This document shows positions 9,584-17,898 of a stretch of 64,000 nt of DNA, piece by piece (the stretch's first letter is position 1; each line of letters opens with the position of its first letter). A model generated the notes under the pieces. That model made no database searches. It was not told the DNA's origin and saw nothing but the letters and a program-made list of their open reading frames with translations. The stretch spans positions 253 to 64,252 of the forward strand of contig NZ_JACAPG010000027.1 of NCBI RefSeq assembly GCF_013385825.1. The letters are read 5' to 3'. A program made the translations under genes and the position numbers. The stretch is from Pseudomonas reactans. Its GTDB lineage: Bacteria > Pseudomonadota > Gammaproteobacteria > Pseudomonadales > Pseudomonadaceae.

Positions 9584-10495
9584 ATGATGACCTTGCGTCA
9601 AATCCGGCATTTTATCGCCGTGGCCGAGACCGGTTCGATCTCCGCCGCCGCGCAGACGGCGTTCATTTCCCAATCGACCCTGACCCTGGCGATCCAGCAA
9701 CTGGAGCAGGAAATCGGCGTCAACCTGTTCAACCGTCACGCCAAGGGCATGACCCTGACCCACCAGGGCCATCAATTCCTGCGCCAGGCGCACCTGATCC
9801 TCGCCACTGTCGACAACGCCAAGCGCAGCCTGCAACAGAGCACCGACCAGGTCGCCGGGCAGTTGATCATCGGCGTGACGAGCCTGGTGGCTGGCTATTA
9901 CCTCGCGGATTTGTTGACGCGATTCCAGCGCGCCTACCCCAATGTGGAAATCCGCGTGATGGAGGATGAACGCCCGTATATCGAACATTTGCTGGTCAGC
10001 GGCGAAATCGATGTGGGCGTGCTGATCCTTTCCAACCTCGAAGACCGCCACGCCTTGCAGACCGAAGTCCTCACCCACTCCCCGCACCGTTTGTGGCTAC
10101 CGGCACAACATCCACTCTTGGAACACGACAGCATCAACCTGGCCGATGTGGCGCGCGAACCGCTGATCCAGCTGAACGTCGACGAAATGGGCCACAACGC
10201 CCAGCGCATGTGGACCGGCGCAGGCCTGCAACCGCGTGTGACCTTGCGAACCGCTTCCACCGAAGCCGTGCGAAGCCTGGTGGCGGCGGGCCTCGGCGTG
10301 TCGATCCAGCCGGACATGACCTACCGGCCCTGGTCCCTGGAAGGCGACATCATTGAAGCGCGCCCAATCGCCGACCTCAGCCAGACCCTCGACGTCGGCC
10401 TGGCCTGGCGCCGTGGCACCGCACGTCCGGCGCTGGTGGACCCGTTCCTGACCGTCGCCCGCGAACAGCCGCACCCGCGCAAGCCATCTATTTAA
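9584..10495 (+). CDS. LysR-family transcriptional regulator
   Basis: This 303 aa protein has the N-terminal LysR winged helix-turn-helix (LRQIRHFIAVAETGSISAAA, then SQSTLTLAIQQLE) and a type 2 periplasmic-binding-like effector domain. It lies just upstream of, and in the same direction as, the aldehyde dehydrogenase and ABC importer genes. It is therefore a candidate regulator of that polyamine module, although LysR genes are more often divergent from their targets. Two ATGs in tandem (9584, 9587) make the exact start uncertain by one codon. Effector unknown. Confidence 0.88.
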   Translation: MMTLRQIRHFIAVAETGSISAAAQTAFISQSTLTLAIQQLEQEIGVNLFNRHAKGMTLTHQGHQFLRQAHLILATVDNAKRSLQQSTDQVAGQLIIGVTSLVAGYYLADLLTRFQRAYPNVEIRVMEDERPYIEHLLVSGEIDVGVLILSNLEDRHALQTEVLTHSPHRLWLPAQHPLLEHDSINLADVAREPLIQLNVDEMGHNAQRMWTGAGLQPRVTLRTASTEAVRSLVAAGLGVSIQPDMTYRPWSLEGDIIEARPIADLSQTLDVGLAWRRGTARPALVDPFLTVAREQPHPRKPSI

Positions 10496-10598
10496 TCGAA
10501 TGCTGCATTCAGTATTTAGTATTTGTTGACCTCGCGCCTGACCTCTAGTCTCTGTTCATCCCATAAGAGAAGGTCAGGCGCCTTGTAAGAGAACGCCC

Positions 10599-12086
10599 AT
10601 GGCCACACAAGAAAAGAGATCGCGAAAAATGTCCGGCGCGCCCACCCCGCTACTCACTGCGTTGCTGATCGACGGCGAACTGGTCCAAGGCCAGGGGTTT
10701 GCCGAGCCGATCCTCAACCCGGCCACCGGTGAAGTGCTCACCCAGATCGCCGAAGCCAGCACCGAACAAGTGGAAACTGCGATCCTCGCCGCCCACCGCG
10801 CCTTCGCCGGCTGGTCGCGAACTACGCCACAGCAGCGTTCGAACATCCTGCTCGGCATCGCCGACGCCATCGAAAAACAAGCTGACTACCTGGCCCGCCT
10901 CGAATCCCTGAACTGCGGCAAGCCGTTGCACTTGGCCCGCCAGGATGACTTGAGTGCCACCGTCGATGTATTCCGCTTCTTTGCCGGGGCCGTGCGTTGC
11001 CAGACCGGGCAGTTGAGCGGTGAATACCTGCCGGGCTACACCAGCATGGTGCGTCGCGATCCGATTGGCGTAGTGGCCTCGATTGCGCCGTGGAACTACC
11101 CGTTGATGATGGCCGCATGGAAGATCGCCCCGGCCCTGGCTGCCGGTAATACTTTGGTGTTCAAACCGTCGGAACACACGCCGCTGTCGATCCTGGCCCT
11201 GGCGCCCGTGCTTAAAGAGCTGCTGCCACGTGGTGTGATCAACATTCTGTGTGGCGGCGGCGAAGGCGTCGGCAGTCACTTGGTCAGTCACCCCAAGGTG
11301 CGCATGGTCTCGTTGACCGGCGATATCGTCACCGGGCAGAAAATCCTGCAAGCCGCCTCCAAAACCCTTAAACGCACGCACCTGGAACTGGGCGGCAAGG
11401 CCCCGGTGATCGTGTGCAACGACGCCGACCTGCAAGCCGTGGTCGAAGGCGTGCGCGCCTACGGTTACTACAACGCCGGCCAGGACTGCACCGCCGCGTG
11501 CCGCATCTACGCCCAGGCCGGCATCCACGACAAACTCGTCGCCGAACTGGGCGCGGCGGTCAGCAGCCTGCGTTTTGCCGGCAAACGCGATGCCGACAAT
11601 GAGCTCGGCCCGCTGATCAGCACGCGCCAGCGCGACCGCGTCGCCAGTTTTGTCGAGCGCGCCCTCGGCCAGCCGCATATTGAACGCATCACCGGCGCCG
11701 CCGTGCATTCCGGCGCCGGCTTCTATTACCAACCCACCCTGCTCGCCGGCTGTAAACAGAACGATGAAATCGTGCAGCGCGAGGTGTTCGGCCCGGTGGT
11801 CACCGTGACCCGCTTCGACGAGCTGGAACAGGCGGTGGACTGGGCCAACGACTCCGAATACGGCCTGGCCTCCTCGGTATGGACCCAGAACCTGGACAAG
11901 GCCATGCAGGTCGCGGCGCGCCTTCAGTATGGCTGCACCTGGATCAACAGCCATTTCATGCTGGTCAGCGAAATGCCCCACGGCGGCTTGAAGCGTTCGG
12001 GGTATGGGAAGGATCTGTCCAGCGATTCGCTGCAGGACTACAGCGTGGTGCGCCACATCATGGCGCGCCACGGTCAGCATCTTTAA
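10599..12086 (+). CDS. NAD-dependent aminoaldehyde dehydrogenase (ALDH superfamily)
   Basis: This 495 aa ALDH carries the NAD-site segment IAPWNYPLMM, the catalytic glutamate in LELGGKAP and the catalytic cysteine in NAGQDCTAAC. It is clearly paralogous to the second ALDH at 16308-17732: the two share long blocks such as RRDP(I/V)GVxASIAPWNYP and HFMLVSEMPHGG. The likely substrate class is omega-aminoaldehydes from polyamines (4-aminobutyraldehyde or 3-aminopropanal), inferred from similarity to PatD and from the importer next door. An in-frame ATG at 10629 is an alternative start, giving 485 aa, nearer the usual length. Confidence 0.88.
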   Translation: MATQEKRSRKMSGAPTPLLTALLIDGELVQGQGFAEPILNPATGEVLTQIAEASTEQVETAILAAHRAFAGWSRTTPQQRSNILLGIADAIEKQADYLARLESLNCGKPLHLARQDDLSATVDVFRFFAGAVRCQTGQLSGEYLPGYTSMVRRDPIGVVASIAPWNYPLMMAAWKIAPALAAGNTLVFKPSEHTPLSILALAPVLKELLPRGVINILCGGGEGVGSHLVSHPKVRMVSLTGDIVTGQKILQAASKTLKRTHLELGGKAPVIVCNDADLQAVVEGVRAYGYYNAGQDCTAACRIYAQAGIHDKLVAELGAAVSSLRFAGKRDADNELGPLISTRQRDRVASFVERALGQPHIERITGAAVHSGAGFYYQPTLLAGCKQNDEIVQREVFGPVVTVTRFDELEQAVDWANDSEYGLASSVWTQNLDKAMQVAARLQYGCTWINSHFMLVSEMPHGGLKRSGYGKDLSSDSLQDYSVVRHIMARHGQHL

Positions 12087-12158
12087 AACAACAACTAAGC
12101 TGTTGCGTTACCGGCTTCAAACACTGCCCCGACCATAATTAAAGAAGAGGGAACCCCC

Positions 12159-13310
12159 ATGTCTGCGCACAAGACCGCACTGCTCAGTGCCCTGACTACC
12201 GCGCTGCTGGCCAGCGCCAGCCTCCAGGCCGCCGAACCACTCAAAGCGGTGGGCGCCGGTGAAGGCCAGTTGGATATCGTCGCCTGGCCCGGTTATATCG
12301 AACGTGGCGAAAGCGACAAGGCCTACGACTGGGTCACCGGTTTCGAGAAGGAAACCGGCTGCAAGGTCAACGTGAAAACCGCCGCCACCTCTGACGAAAT
12401 GGTCAGTTTGATGGCCAAAGGCGGGTATGACCTGGTCACCGCGTCGGGCGATGCGTCGTTGCGGCTGATCGTTGGCAAGCGGGTGCAGCCGATCAACACC
12501 TCACTGATCCCCAATTGGAAGAACATCGACCCGCGCCTGAAAGATGCGCCGTGGTACGTGGTCGGCCAGCAAACCTACGGCACCCCGTACCAGTGGGGCC
12601 CGAACGTGTTGATGTACAACACCAACGTGTTCAAGACCGCGCCCACCAGCTGGAATGTGCTGTTCGACGCGCAGAACCTGCCGGACGGCAAGCCGAACAA
12701 AGGCCGTGTGCAGGCGTATGACGGCCCGATCTACATTGCCGATGCGGCGCTGTACCTCAAGTCGACCAAGCCGGAATTGGGCATCCAGAACCCCTATGAA
12801 CTGACCGAAACCCAGTACAAGGCCGTGCTCGAACTGCTGCGTGCGCAACAGCCGCTGATCCACCGCTACTGGCACGACACCACCGTGCAAATGAGTGACT
12901 TCAAGAATGAAGGCGTGGTGGCTTCCAGCGCCTGGCCGTATCAGGTCAACGGCCTGCAGAACGAGAAACAGCCGATTGCCTCGACCATTCCAAAGGAAGG
13001 CGCCACCGGCTGGGCCGACACCACCATGTTGCACACCGAGGCCAAGCACCCGAACTGCGCCTACAAATGGATGGACTGGTCGCTGCAGCCGAAGGTCCAG
13101 GGCGACGTTGCCGCCTGGTTCGGTTCGCTGCCGGCAGTGCCTGCGGCGTGTAAGGAAAGCGAACTGCTCGGCGCCGAAGGTTGCAAGACCAACGGGTTCG
13201 ATCAGTTCGACAAGATCGCCTTCTGGAAAACCCCGCAGGCTGAAGGCGGCAAGTTCGTGCCGTACAGCCGCTGGACCCAGGATTACATTGCGATCATGGG
13301 CGGCCGCTAG
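12159..13310 (+). CDS. ydcS: Periplasmic polyamine-type binding protein, YdcS-like
   Basis: This 383 aa solute-binding protein has a Sec signal peptide (about 1-25, ending SASLQAAEP). It belongs to the PotD/YdcS family. The body and the C-terminal end (YSRWTQDYIAIMGGR) match my memory of E. coli YdcS closely. The expected ligand is putrescine or a related polyamine. A purine-rich ribosome site (AAGAAGAGGGAA) precedes the ATG. It heads the importer genes and is separated from the ATPase gene by a REPIN hairpin that may hold downstream expression lower. Confidence 0.93.
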   Translation: MSAHKTALLSALTTALLASASLQAAEPLKAVGAGEGQLDIVAWPGYIERGESDKAYDWVTGFEKETGCKVNVKTAATSDEMVSLMAKGGYDLVTASGDASLRLIVGKRVQPINTSLIPNWKNIDPRLKDAPWYVVGQQTYGTPYQWGPNVLMYNTNVFKTAPTSWNVLFDAQNLPDGKPNKGRVQAYDGPIYIADAALYLKSTKPELGIQNPYELTETQYKAVLELLRAQQPLIHRYWHDTTVQMSDFKNEGVVASSAWPYQVNGLQNEKQPIASTIPKEGATGWADTTMLHTEAKHPNCAYKWMDWSLQPKVQGDVAAWFGSLPAVPAACKESELLGAEGCKTNGFDQFDKIAFWKTPQAEGGKFVPYSRWTQDYIAIMGGR

Positions 13311-13331
13311 CTCCTGAACTGAAAGAGATCC

Positions 13332-13421
13332 CTGTGGGAGCTGGCTTGCCTGCGATGGCATCACCTCGGTGCAACAGACACACTGAGGCGCCTGCATCGC
13401 GGGCAAGCCCGGCTCCCACAG
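13332..13421. repeat. REPIN between ydcS and ydcT
   Basis: Two inverted REP arms (GTGGGAGCTGGCTTGCCTGCGAT and, after about 45 nt, ATCGCGGGCAAGCCCGGCTCCCACAG; imperfect complements) form a hairpin pair typical of Pseudomonas REPINs. It lies inside an apparent operon, just after the gene for the binding protein. Confidence 0.85.
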
Positions 13422-13521
13422 AAAAGCTCCCACATTTCATTTGCGTACACAGATTCCCAGATTTTTCAGAAGTCCAGGCCGGGCCGCTGCGACGACCCGC
13501 GCCTTTTTGGAGCACCGCACC

Positions 13522-14556
13522 ATGACGCTTGCAGTCCAATTCACCCACGTTTCCCGTCAGTTCGGCGAAGTGAAAGCCGTTGACCGGGTTTCCATCGACA
13601 TCCAGGACGGCGAGTTCTTTTCCATGCTCGGCCCTTCCGGCTCGGGCAAGACCACCTGCCTGCGCCTGATCGCCGGGTTTGAGCAGCCGAGCGCAGGCTC
13701 GATCCGTATCCATGGCGAGGAAGCCGCCGGCTTGCCGCCGTATCAGCGCGATGTGAACACCGTGTTCCAGGATTACGCGCTGTTCCCCCATATGAATGTG
13801 CGCGACAACGTGGCCTACGGCCTCAAGGTCAAGGGCGTGGGCAAGGCGGAACGACTGAACCGTGCCGAAGAGGCGCTGGCCATGGTTGCCCTCGGCGGCT
13901 ACGGCGACCGCAAACCGGTGCAACTGTCCGGCGGCCAACGCCAGCGGGTCGCCCTCGCCCGCGCCCTGGTCAATCGTCCACGGGTGTTGCTGCTGGACGA
14001 ACCCTTGGGCGCCCTCGACCTCAAGCTGCGCGAGCAGATGCAAAGCGAGCTGAAGAAGCTGCAACGCCAGTTGGGCATCACCTTTATCTTCGTGACCCAC
14101 GACCAGACCGAAGCGTTGTCGATGTCCGACCGCGTCGCCGTGTTCAACAAAGGCCGCATCGAGCAGGTCGATACCCCGCGCAACCTCTATATGAAACCGG
14201 CCACGTCGTTCGTCGCCGAGTTCGTCGGCACCTCCAACGTGATTCGTGGCGAACTGGCCCAGCGCCTCAGCGGCACTGCGCAACCCTTCTCGATCCGCCC
14301 GGAACACGTGCGGTTTGCCGAAGGCCCGTTGGGCGTTGGCGAAGTGGAAATCAGCGGTCTGCTCCACGATATCCAATACCAGGGCAGCGCCACCCGCTAT
14401 GAACTGAAACTGGAAAACGGCCAAGCCCTGAACATCAGCCGCGCCAACAACCAGTGGCTTGACACCAGCGCCGGCCACCAGGTCGGCCAGACCCTCACCG
14501 CCCGCTGGGCCCGTGAAGCCATGGTGCCGCTGACCGACATCGCAGGCGAGGTGTGA
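13522..14556 (+). CDS. ydcT: ABC importer ATPase, YdcT/PotA-like
   Basis: This 344 aa ATPase has Walker A GPSGSGKTT, the Q-loop region VFQDYALFPH, signature LSGGQRQRVALARAL, Walker B LLLDEPLGALD and the switch His in FVTHDQTEA. A C-terminal TOBE-like domain (from about 250) is usual for the PotA/YdcT class. It energises uptake through the two permeases that follow. The frame opens at 13441, but the ATG at 13522 has GGAG upstream and fits the family N-terminus, so the upstream extension, which runs towards the REPIN, is rejected. Confidence 0.95.
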   Translation: MTLAVQFTHVSRQFGEVKAVDRVSIDIQDGEFFSMLGPSGSGKTTCLRLIAGFEQPSAGSIRIHGEEAAGLPPYQRDVNTVFQDYALFPHMNVRDNVAYGLKVKGVGKAERLNRAEEALAMVALGGYGDRKPVQLSGGQRQRVALARALVNRPRVLLLDEPLGALDLKLREQMQSELKKLQRQLGITFIFVTHDQTEALSMSDRVAVFNKGRIEQVDTPRNLYMKPATSFVAEFVGTSNVIRGELAQRLSGTAQPFSIRPEHVRFAEGPLGVGEVEISGLLHDIQYQGSATRYELKLENGQALNISRANNQWLDTSAGHQVGQTLTARWAREAMVPLTDIAGEV

Positions 14557-14557
14557 C

Positions 14558-15487
14558 ATGAGCCTGGCCCTTTCCCAACCGCCGATGCGCAGGTTTTCCA
14601 ACCTGCTGTACCGCAAGCCCAACCTCTACCTGGCGATGCTGCTGGTGCCGCCGCTGATCTGGTTCGGCGCGATCTACCTCGGTTCGCTGCTGACCCTGCT
14701 CTGGCAAGGTTTCTATACGTTTGACGATTTCACCATGGCGGTCACGCCGGACCTGACCCTGGCCAACTTCGCCGCGCTGTTCCAACCGTCGAACTTCGAC
14801 ATCATCGTGCGCACCCTGAGCATGGCGATCGTGGTGTCGATCGCCAGCGCCGTCGTTGCGTTCCCGATCGCCTACTACATGGCGCGCTACACCACGGGCA
14901 AGACCAAGGCGTTCTTCTACATCGCGGTGATGATGCCGATGTGGGCCAGCTACATCGTCAAGGCCTACGCCTGGACCTTGCTGCTGGCCAAGGGCGGCGT
15001 GGCGCAATGGTTCGTGCAGCACCTGGGTTTGGAGCCGGTGTTGCAGTTCGTGCTGGGCATTCCCGGCGTGGGCGGCAGCACCTTGAGCACCTCGCACCTT
15101 GGGCGCTTCATGGTGTTTGTCTACATCTGGCTGCCGTTCATGATTCTGCCGATCCAGGCATCCCTGGAACGTTTGCCGCCGTCGTTGCTGCAAGCCTCGG
15201 CGGATTTGGGCGCCAAACCGCGCCAGACCTTCATGCAGGTGATCTTGCCGCTGTCGATTCCTGGGATTGCCGCCGGCTCCATCTTCACCTTCTCGCTGAC
15301 CCTCGGAGACTTCATCGTGCCGCAGCTTGTAGGGCCGCCGGGTTACTTCGTCGGCGGCATGGTCTACGCCCAGCAAGGCGCCATCGGCAACATGCCCATG
15401 GCCGCAGCGTTCACGCTGGTGCCCATCGTGCTGATCGCGGTTTACCTGTCCATCGTCAAACGCCTGGGGGCCTTCGATGCACTCTGA
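14558..15487 (+). CDS. ydcU: ABC importer permease, YdcU/PotB-like
   Basis: This 309 aa inner-membrane permease starts 1 bp after the ydcT stop. It has about six predicted membrane segments, the first around residues 25-50, and the cytoplasmic EAA-type loop near QASADLGAKPRQTF that contacts the ATPase. It belongs to the binding-protein-dependent transport permease family and pairs with the next gene to form the channel. The tight spacing marks it as part of the same transcription unit. Confidence 0.94.
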   Translation: MSLALSQPPMRRFSNLLYRKPNLYLAMLLVPPLIWFGAIYLGSLLTLLWQGFYTFDDFTMAVTPDLTLANFAALFQPSNFDIIVRTLSMAIVVSIASAVVAFPIAYYMARYTTGKTKAFFYIAVMMPMWASYIVKAYAWTLLLAKGGVAQWFVQHLGLEPVLQFVLGIPGVGGSTLSTSHLGRFMVFVYIWLPFMILPIQASLERLPPSLLQASADLGAKPRQTFMQVILPLSIPGIAAGSIFTFSLTLGDFIVPQLVGPPGYFVGGMVYAQQGAIGNMPMAAAFTLVPIVLIAVYLSIVKRLGAFDAL

Positions 15488-16286
15488 AAAATCTTCCATG
15501 GGTCTGAAGATCGCAGCTTGGGGTGGACTGGTTTTTCTCCACTTCCCGATCCTGATCATCTTCCTCTACGCCTTCAACACCGAAGAAGCCGCGTTCAGCT
15601 TTCCGCCACAGGGCTTTACCCTGAAGTGGTTCAGCGTTGCGTTCGCCCGGCCGGACGTGCTGGAAGCGATCAAGCTGTCGTTGCAGATTGCGGCCATCGC
15701 TACCCTGATCGCCATGGTGCTCGGCACCCTGGCCTCGGCGGCGCTGTATCGCCGAGAGTTCTTTGGCAAGCAAGGCGTGTCGTTGATGCTGATCCTGCCG
15801 ATTGCGCTGCCGGGGATCATCACCGGTATCGCATTGCTGGCGACCTTCAAGACGCTGGGTATCGAGCCGGGGATGTTCACCATCATCGTCGGCCACGCGA
15901 CCTTCTGTGTGGTGATCGTCTACAACAACGTCATCGCCCGCCTGCGCCGTACCTCCCACAGTTTGATCGAAGCCTCGATGGACCTGGGCGCCGACGGCTG
16001 GCAGACCTTCCGCTACATCATCATGCCCAACTTGGGCTCGGCGCTGCTGGCCGGCGGCATGCTCGCCTTTGCGCTGTCGTTCGACGAAATCATCGTCACC
16101 ACCTTCACCGCCGGCCACGAACGCACCTTGCCGTTGTGGCTGCTCAACCAACTGAGCCGCCCACGGGATGTGCCGGTGACCAACGTGGTCGCGATGCTGG
16201 TGATGCTGGTGACGATGTTCCCGATTCTCGGTGCCTATTACCTGACGCGCGGCGGTGAAAGCGTGGCCGGGAGTGGCGGTAAATAA
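15477..16286 (+). CDS. ydcV: ABC importer permease, YdcV/PotC-like
   Basis: This 269 aa permease is the second channel subunit of the polyamine-type importer. It overlaps the end of ydcU by 11 bp. The EAA loop is visible as EASMDLGADGWQTF, and the helices (for example LILPIALPGIITGIALLATF) are typical of PotC. An in-frame ATG at 15498 could also serve as the start, which would remove the overlap. Confidence 0.93.
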   Translation: MHSEKSSMGLKIAAWGGLVFLHFPILIIFLYAFNTEEAAFSFPPQGFTLKWFSVAFARPDVLEAIKLSLQIAAIATLIAMVLGTLASAALYRREFFGKQGVSLMLILPIALPGIITGIALLATFKTLGIEPGMFTIIVGHATFCVVIVYNNVIARLRRTSHSLIEASMDLGADGWQTFRYIIMPNLGSALLAGGMLAFALSFDEIIVTTFTAGHERTLPLWLLNQLSRPRDVPVTNVVAMLVMLVTMFPILGAYYLTRGGESVAGSGGK

Positions 16287-16307
16287 TTGTTTGAAGAGGA
16301 CATGGCG

Positions 16308-17732
16308 ATGCAAACCAAACTGCTGATCAATGGCCAACTGGTCGAAGGCGAAGGCCCGGCCCAGGCGGTATTCAACCCGGCGCTCGGCCGCGTGCTGGTG
16401 GAAATCAACGAAGCCAGCGAAGCCCAGGTCGACGCCGCCGTGCGCGCAGCCGATGCGGCTTTCGAAAGCTGGTCGCAGACCGCGCCCAAGGACCGTTCGC
16501 TGCTGCTGCTGAAACTGGCGGACGTGATCGAAGCCCACGGCGAAGAGCTGGCCAAGCTGGAATCGGACAACTGCGGCAAGCCCTACAGCGCCGCGCTGAA
16601 CGATGAGATCCCGGCGATTGCCGACGTATTCCGCTTCTTTGCCGGCGCCAGCCGTTGCATGAGCGGCTCGGCCGGCGGCGAATACCTGCCCGGCCACACC
16701 TCGATGATCCGCCGCGATCCGGTGGGGGTGATTGCTTCCATCGCGCCGTGGAACTACCCGCTGATGATGGTCGCCTGGAAAATCGCCCCGGCCCTCGCCG
16801 CCGGTAATACCGTGGTGCTCAAGCCGTCGGAGCAAACCCCGTTGACCGCGCTACGCATGGTCGAATTGGCCGCTGAAATCTTCCCGGCCGGTGTGCTCAA
16901 CCTGGTGTTCGGCCGTGGGCCAACCGTCGGCAGCCCGCTGGTGAACCACCCGAAAGTGCGCATGGTGTCGTTGACCGGCTCCATCGCCACCGGCGCAAAC
17001 ATTATCTCCAGCACCGCCGACAGCGTGAAGCGCATGCACATGGAGTTGGGTGGCAAGGCGCCAGTGATCATCTTCAACGACGCGGACATCGACGCCGCTG
17101 TGGAAGGCATTCGTACCTTTGGTTTCTACAACGCCGGTCAGGATTGCACGGCGGCCTGCCGGATTTACGCGCAAGCGGAAATCTACGAGAAGTTTGTCGA
17201 GAAGCTCGGCGCGGCGGTCGCCAGCATCCAGTATGGCCTGCAGGATGATCCGGCCACCGAGCTGGGCCCATTGATCACCGCACAGCATCGCGACCGTGTC
17301 GCCGGGTTTGTCGAACGCGCCGTGGCGCAGCCGCATATTCGCCTGGTCACCGGTGGCAAGGCCGTGGAAGGCAATGGTTTCTTCTTCGAGCCGACGGTAT
17401 TGGCCGACGCCCAACAGGACGACGAAATCGTGCGCCGAGAGGTGTTCGGGCCGGTGGTCTCGGTAACCAAGTTCAACGATGAAGCACAGGTACTGGGCTG
17501 GGCCAATGATTCGGACTACGGCCTGGCGTCGTCCGTATGGACCGCGGATGTAGGACGCGCCCACCGCCTGGCCGCACGCCTGCAGTACGGCTGCACTTGG
17601 GTGAACACCCACTTCATGCTCGTCAGCGAAATGCCCCACGGCGGTCAGAAACTGTCCGGTTATGGCAAGGACATGTCCATGTACGGGCTGGAGGACTACA
17701 CCACCGTGCGGCATGTGATGTTCAAGCACTGA
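16308..17732 (+). CDS. patD: Gamma-aminobutyraldehyde dehydrogenase, PatD-like
   Basis: This 474 aa ALDH oxidises 4-aminobutyraldehyde to GABA with NAD+, the step after putrescine deamination. The NAD-binding and catalytic motifs are intact: IAPWNYPLMM, MELGGKAP, and the cysteine in NAGQDCTAAC. In E. coli, ydcW/patD also follows ydcSTUV, and the same order here supports the call. The open frame reaches back to a TTG at 16287, but GAAGAGGA lies 7 nt before the ATG at 16308, which also gives the usual family length. A second ALDH paralogue lies upstream of the importer. Confidence 0.93.
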   Translation: MQTKLLINGQLVEGEGPAQAVFNPALGRVLVEINEASEAQVDAAVRAADAAFESWSQTAPKDRSLLLLKLADVIEAHGEELAKLESDNCGKPYSAALNDEIPAIADVFRFFAGASRCMSGSAGGEYLPGHTSMIRRDPVGVIASIAPWNYPLMMVAWKIAPALAAGNTVVLKPSEQTPLTALRMVELAAEIFPAGVLNLVFGRGPTVGSPLVNHPKVRMVSLTGSIATGANIISSTADSVKRMHMELGGKAPVIIFNDADIDAAVEGIRTFGFYNAGQDCTAACRIYAQAEIYEKFVEKLGAAVASIQYGLQDDPATELGPLITAQHRDRVAGFVERAVAQPHIRLVTGGKAVEGNGFFFEPTVLADAQQDDEIVRREVFGPVVSVTKFNDEAQVLGWANDSDYGLASSVWTADVGRAHRLAARLQYGCTWVNTHFMLVSEMPHGGQKLSGYGKDMSMYGLEDYTTVRHVMFKH

Positions 17733-17760
17733 GTCTCGCCCAAACGCCTTAATGCCTTAC

Positions 17761-17861
17761 TGTAGGAGCGAGCTTGCTCGCGAAAAATGCCAACGATAAC
17801 GCGGGCAACCTGATTGAATCCGGTGTCTTTGCGTTCTTCGCGAGCAAGCTCGCTCCTACAG
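17761..17861. repeat. REPIN between patD and spdH-like gene
   Basis: Inverted REP arms (TGTAGGAGCGAGCTTGCTCG and its complement CGAGCAAGCTCGCTCCTACA) flank about 55 nt. Perfect arm complementarity suggests a recently active REPIN. It lies in the 166-bp gap downstream of patD. Confidence 0.9.
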
Positions 17862-17898
17862 ATAAAGCGTCCATAACAATAAAATTATGTAGGTTTCC

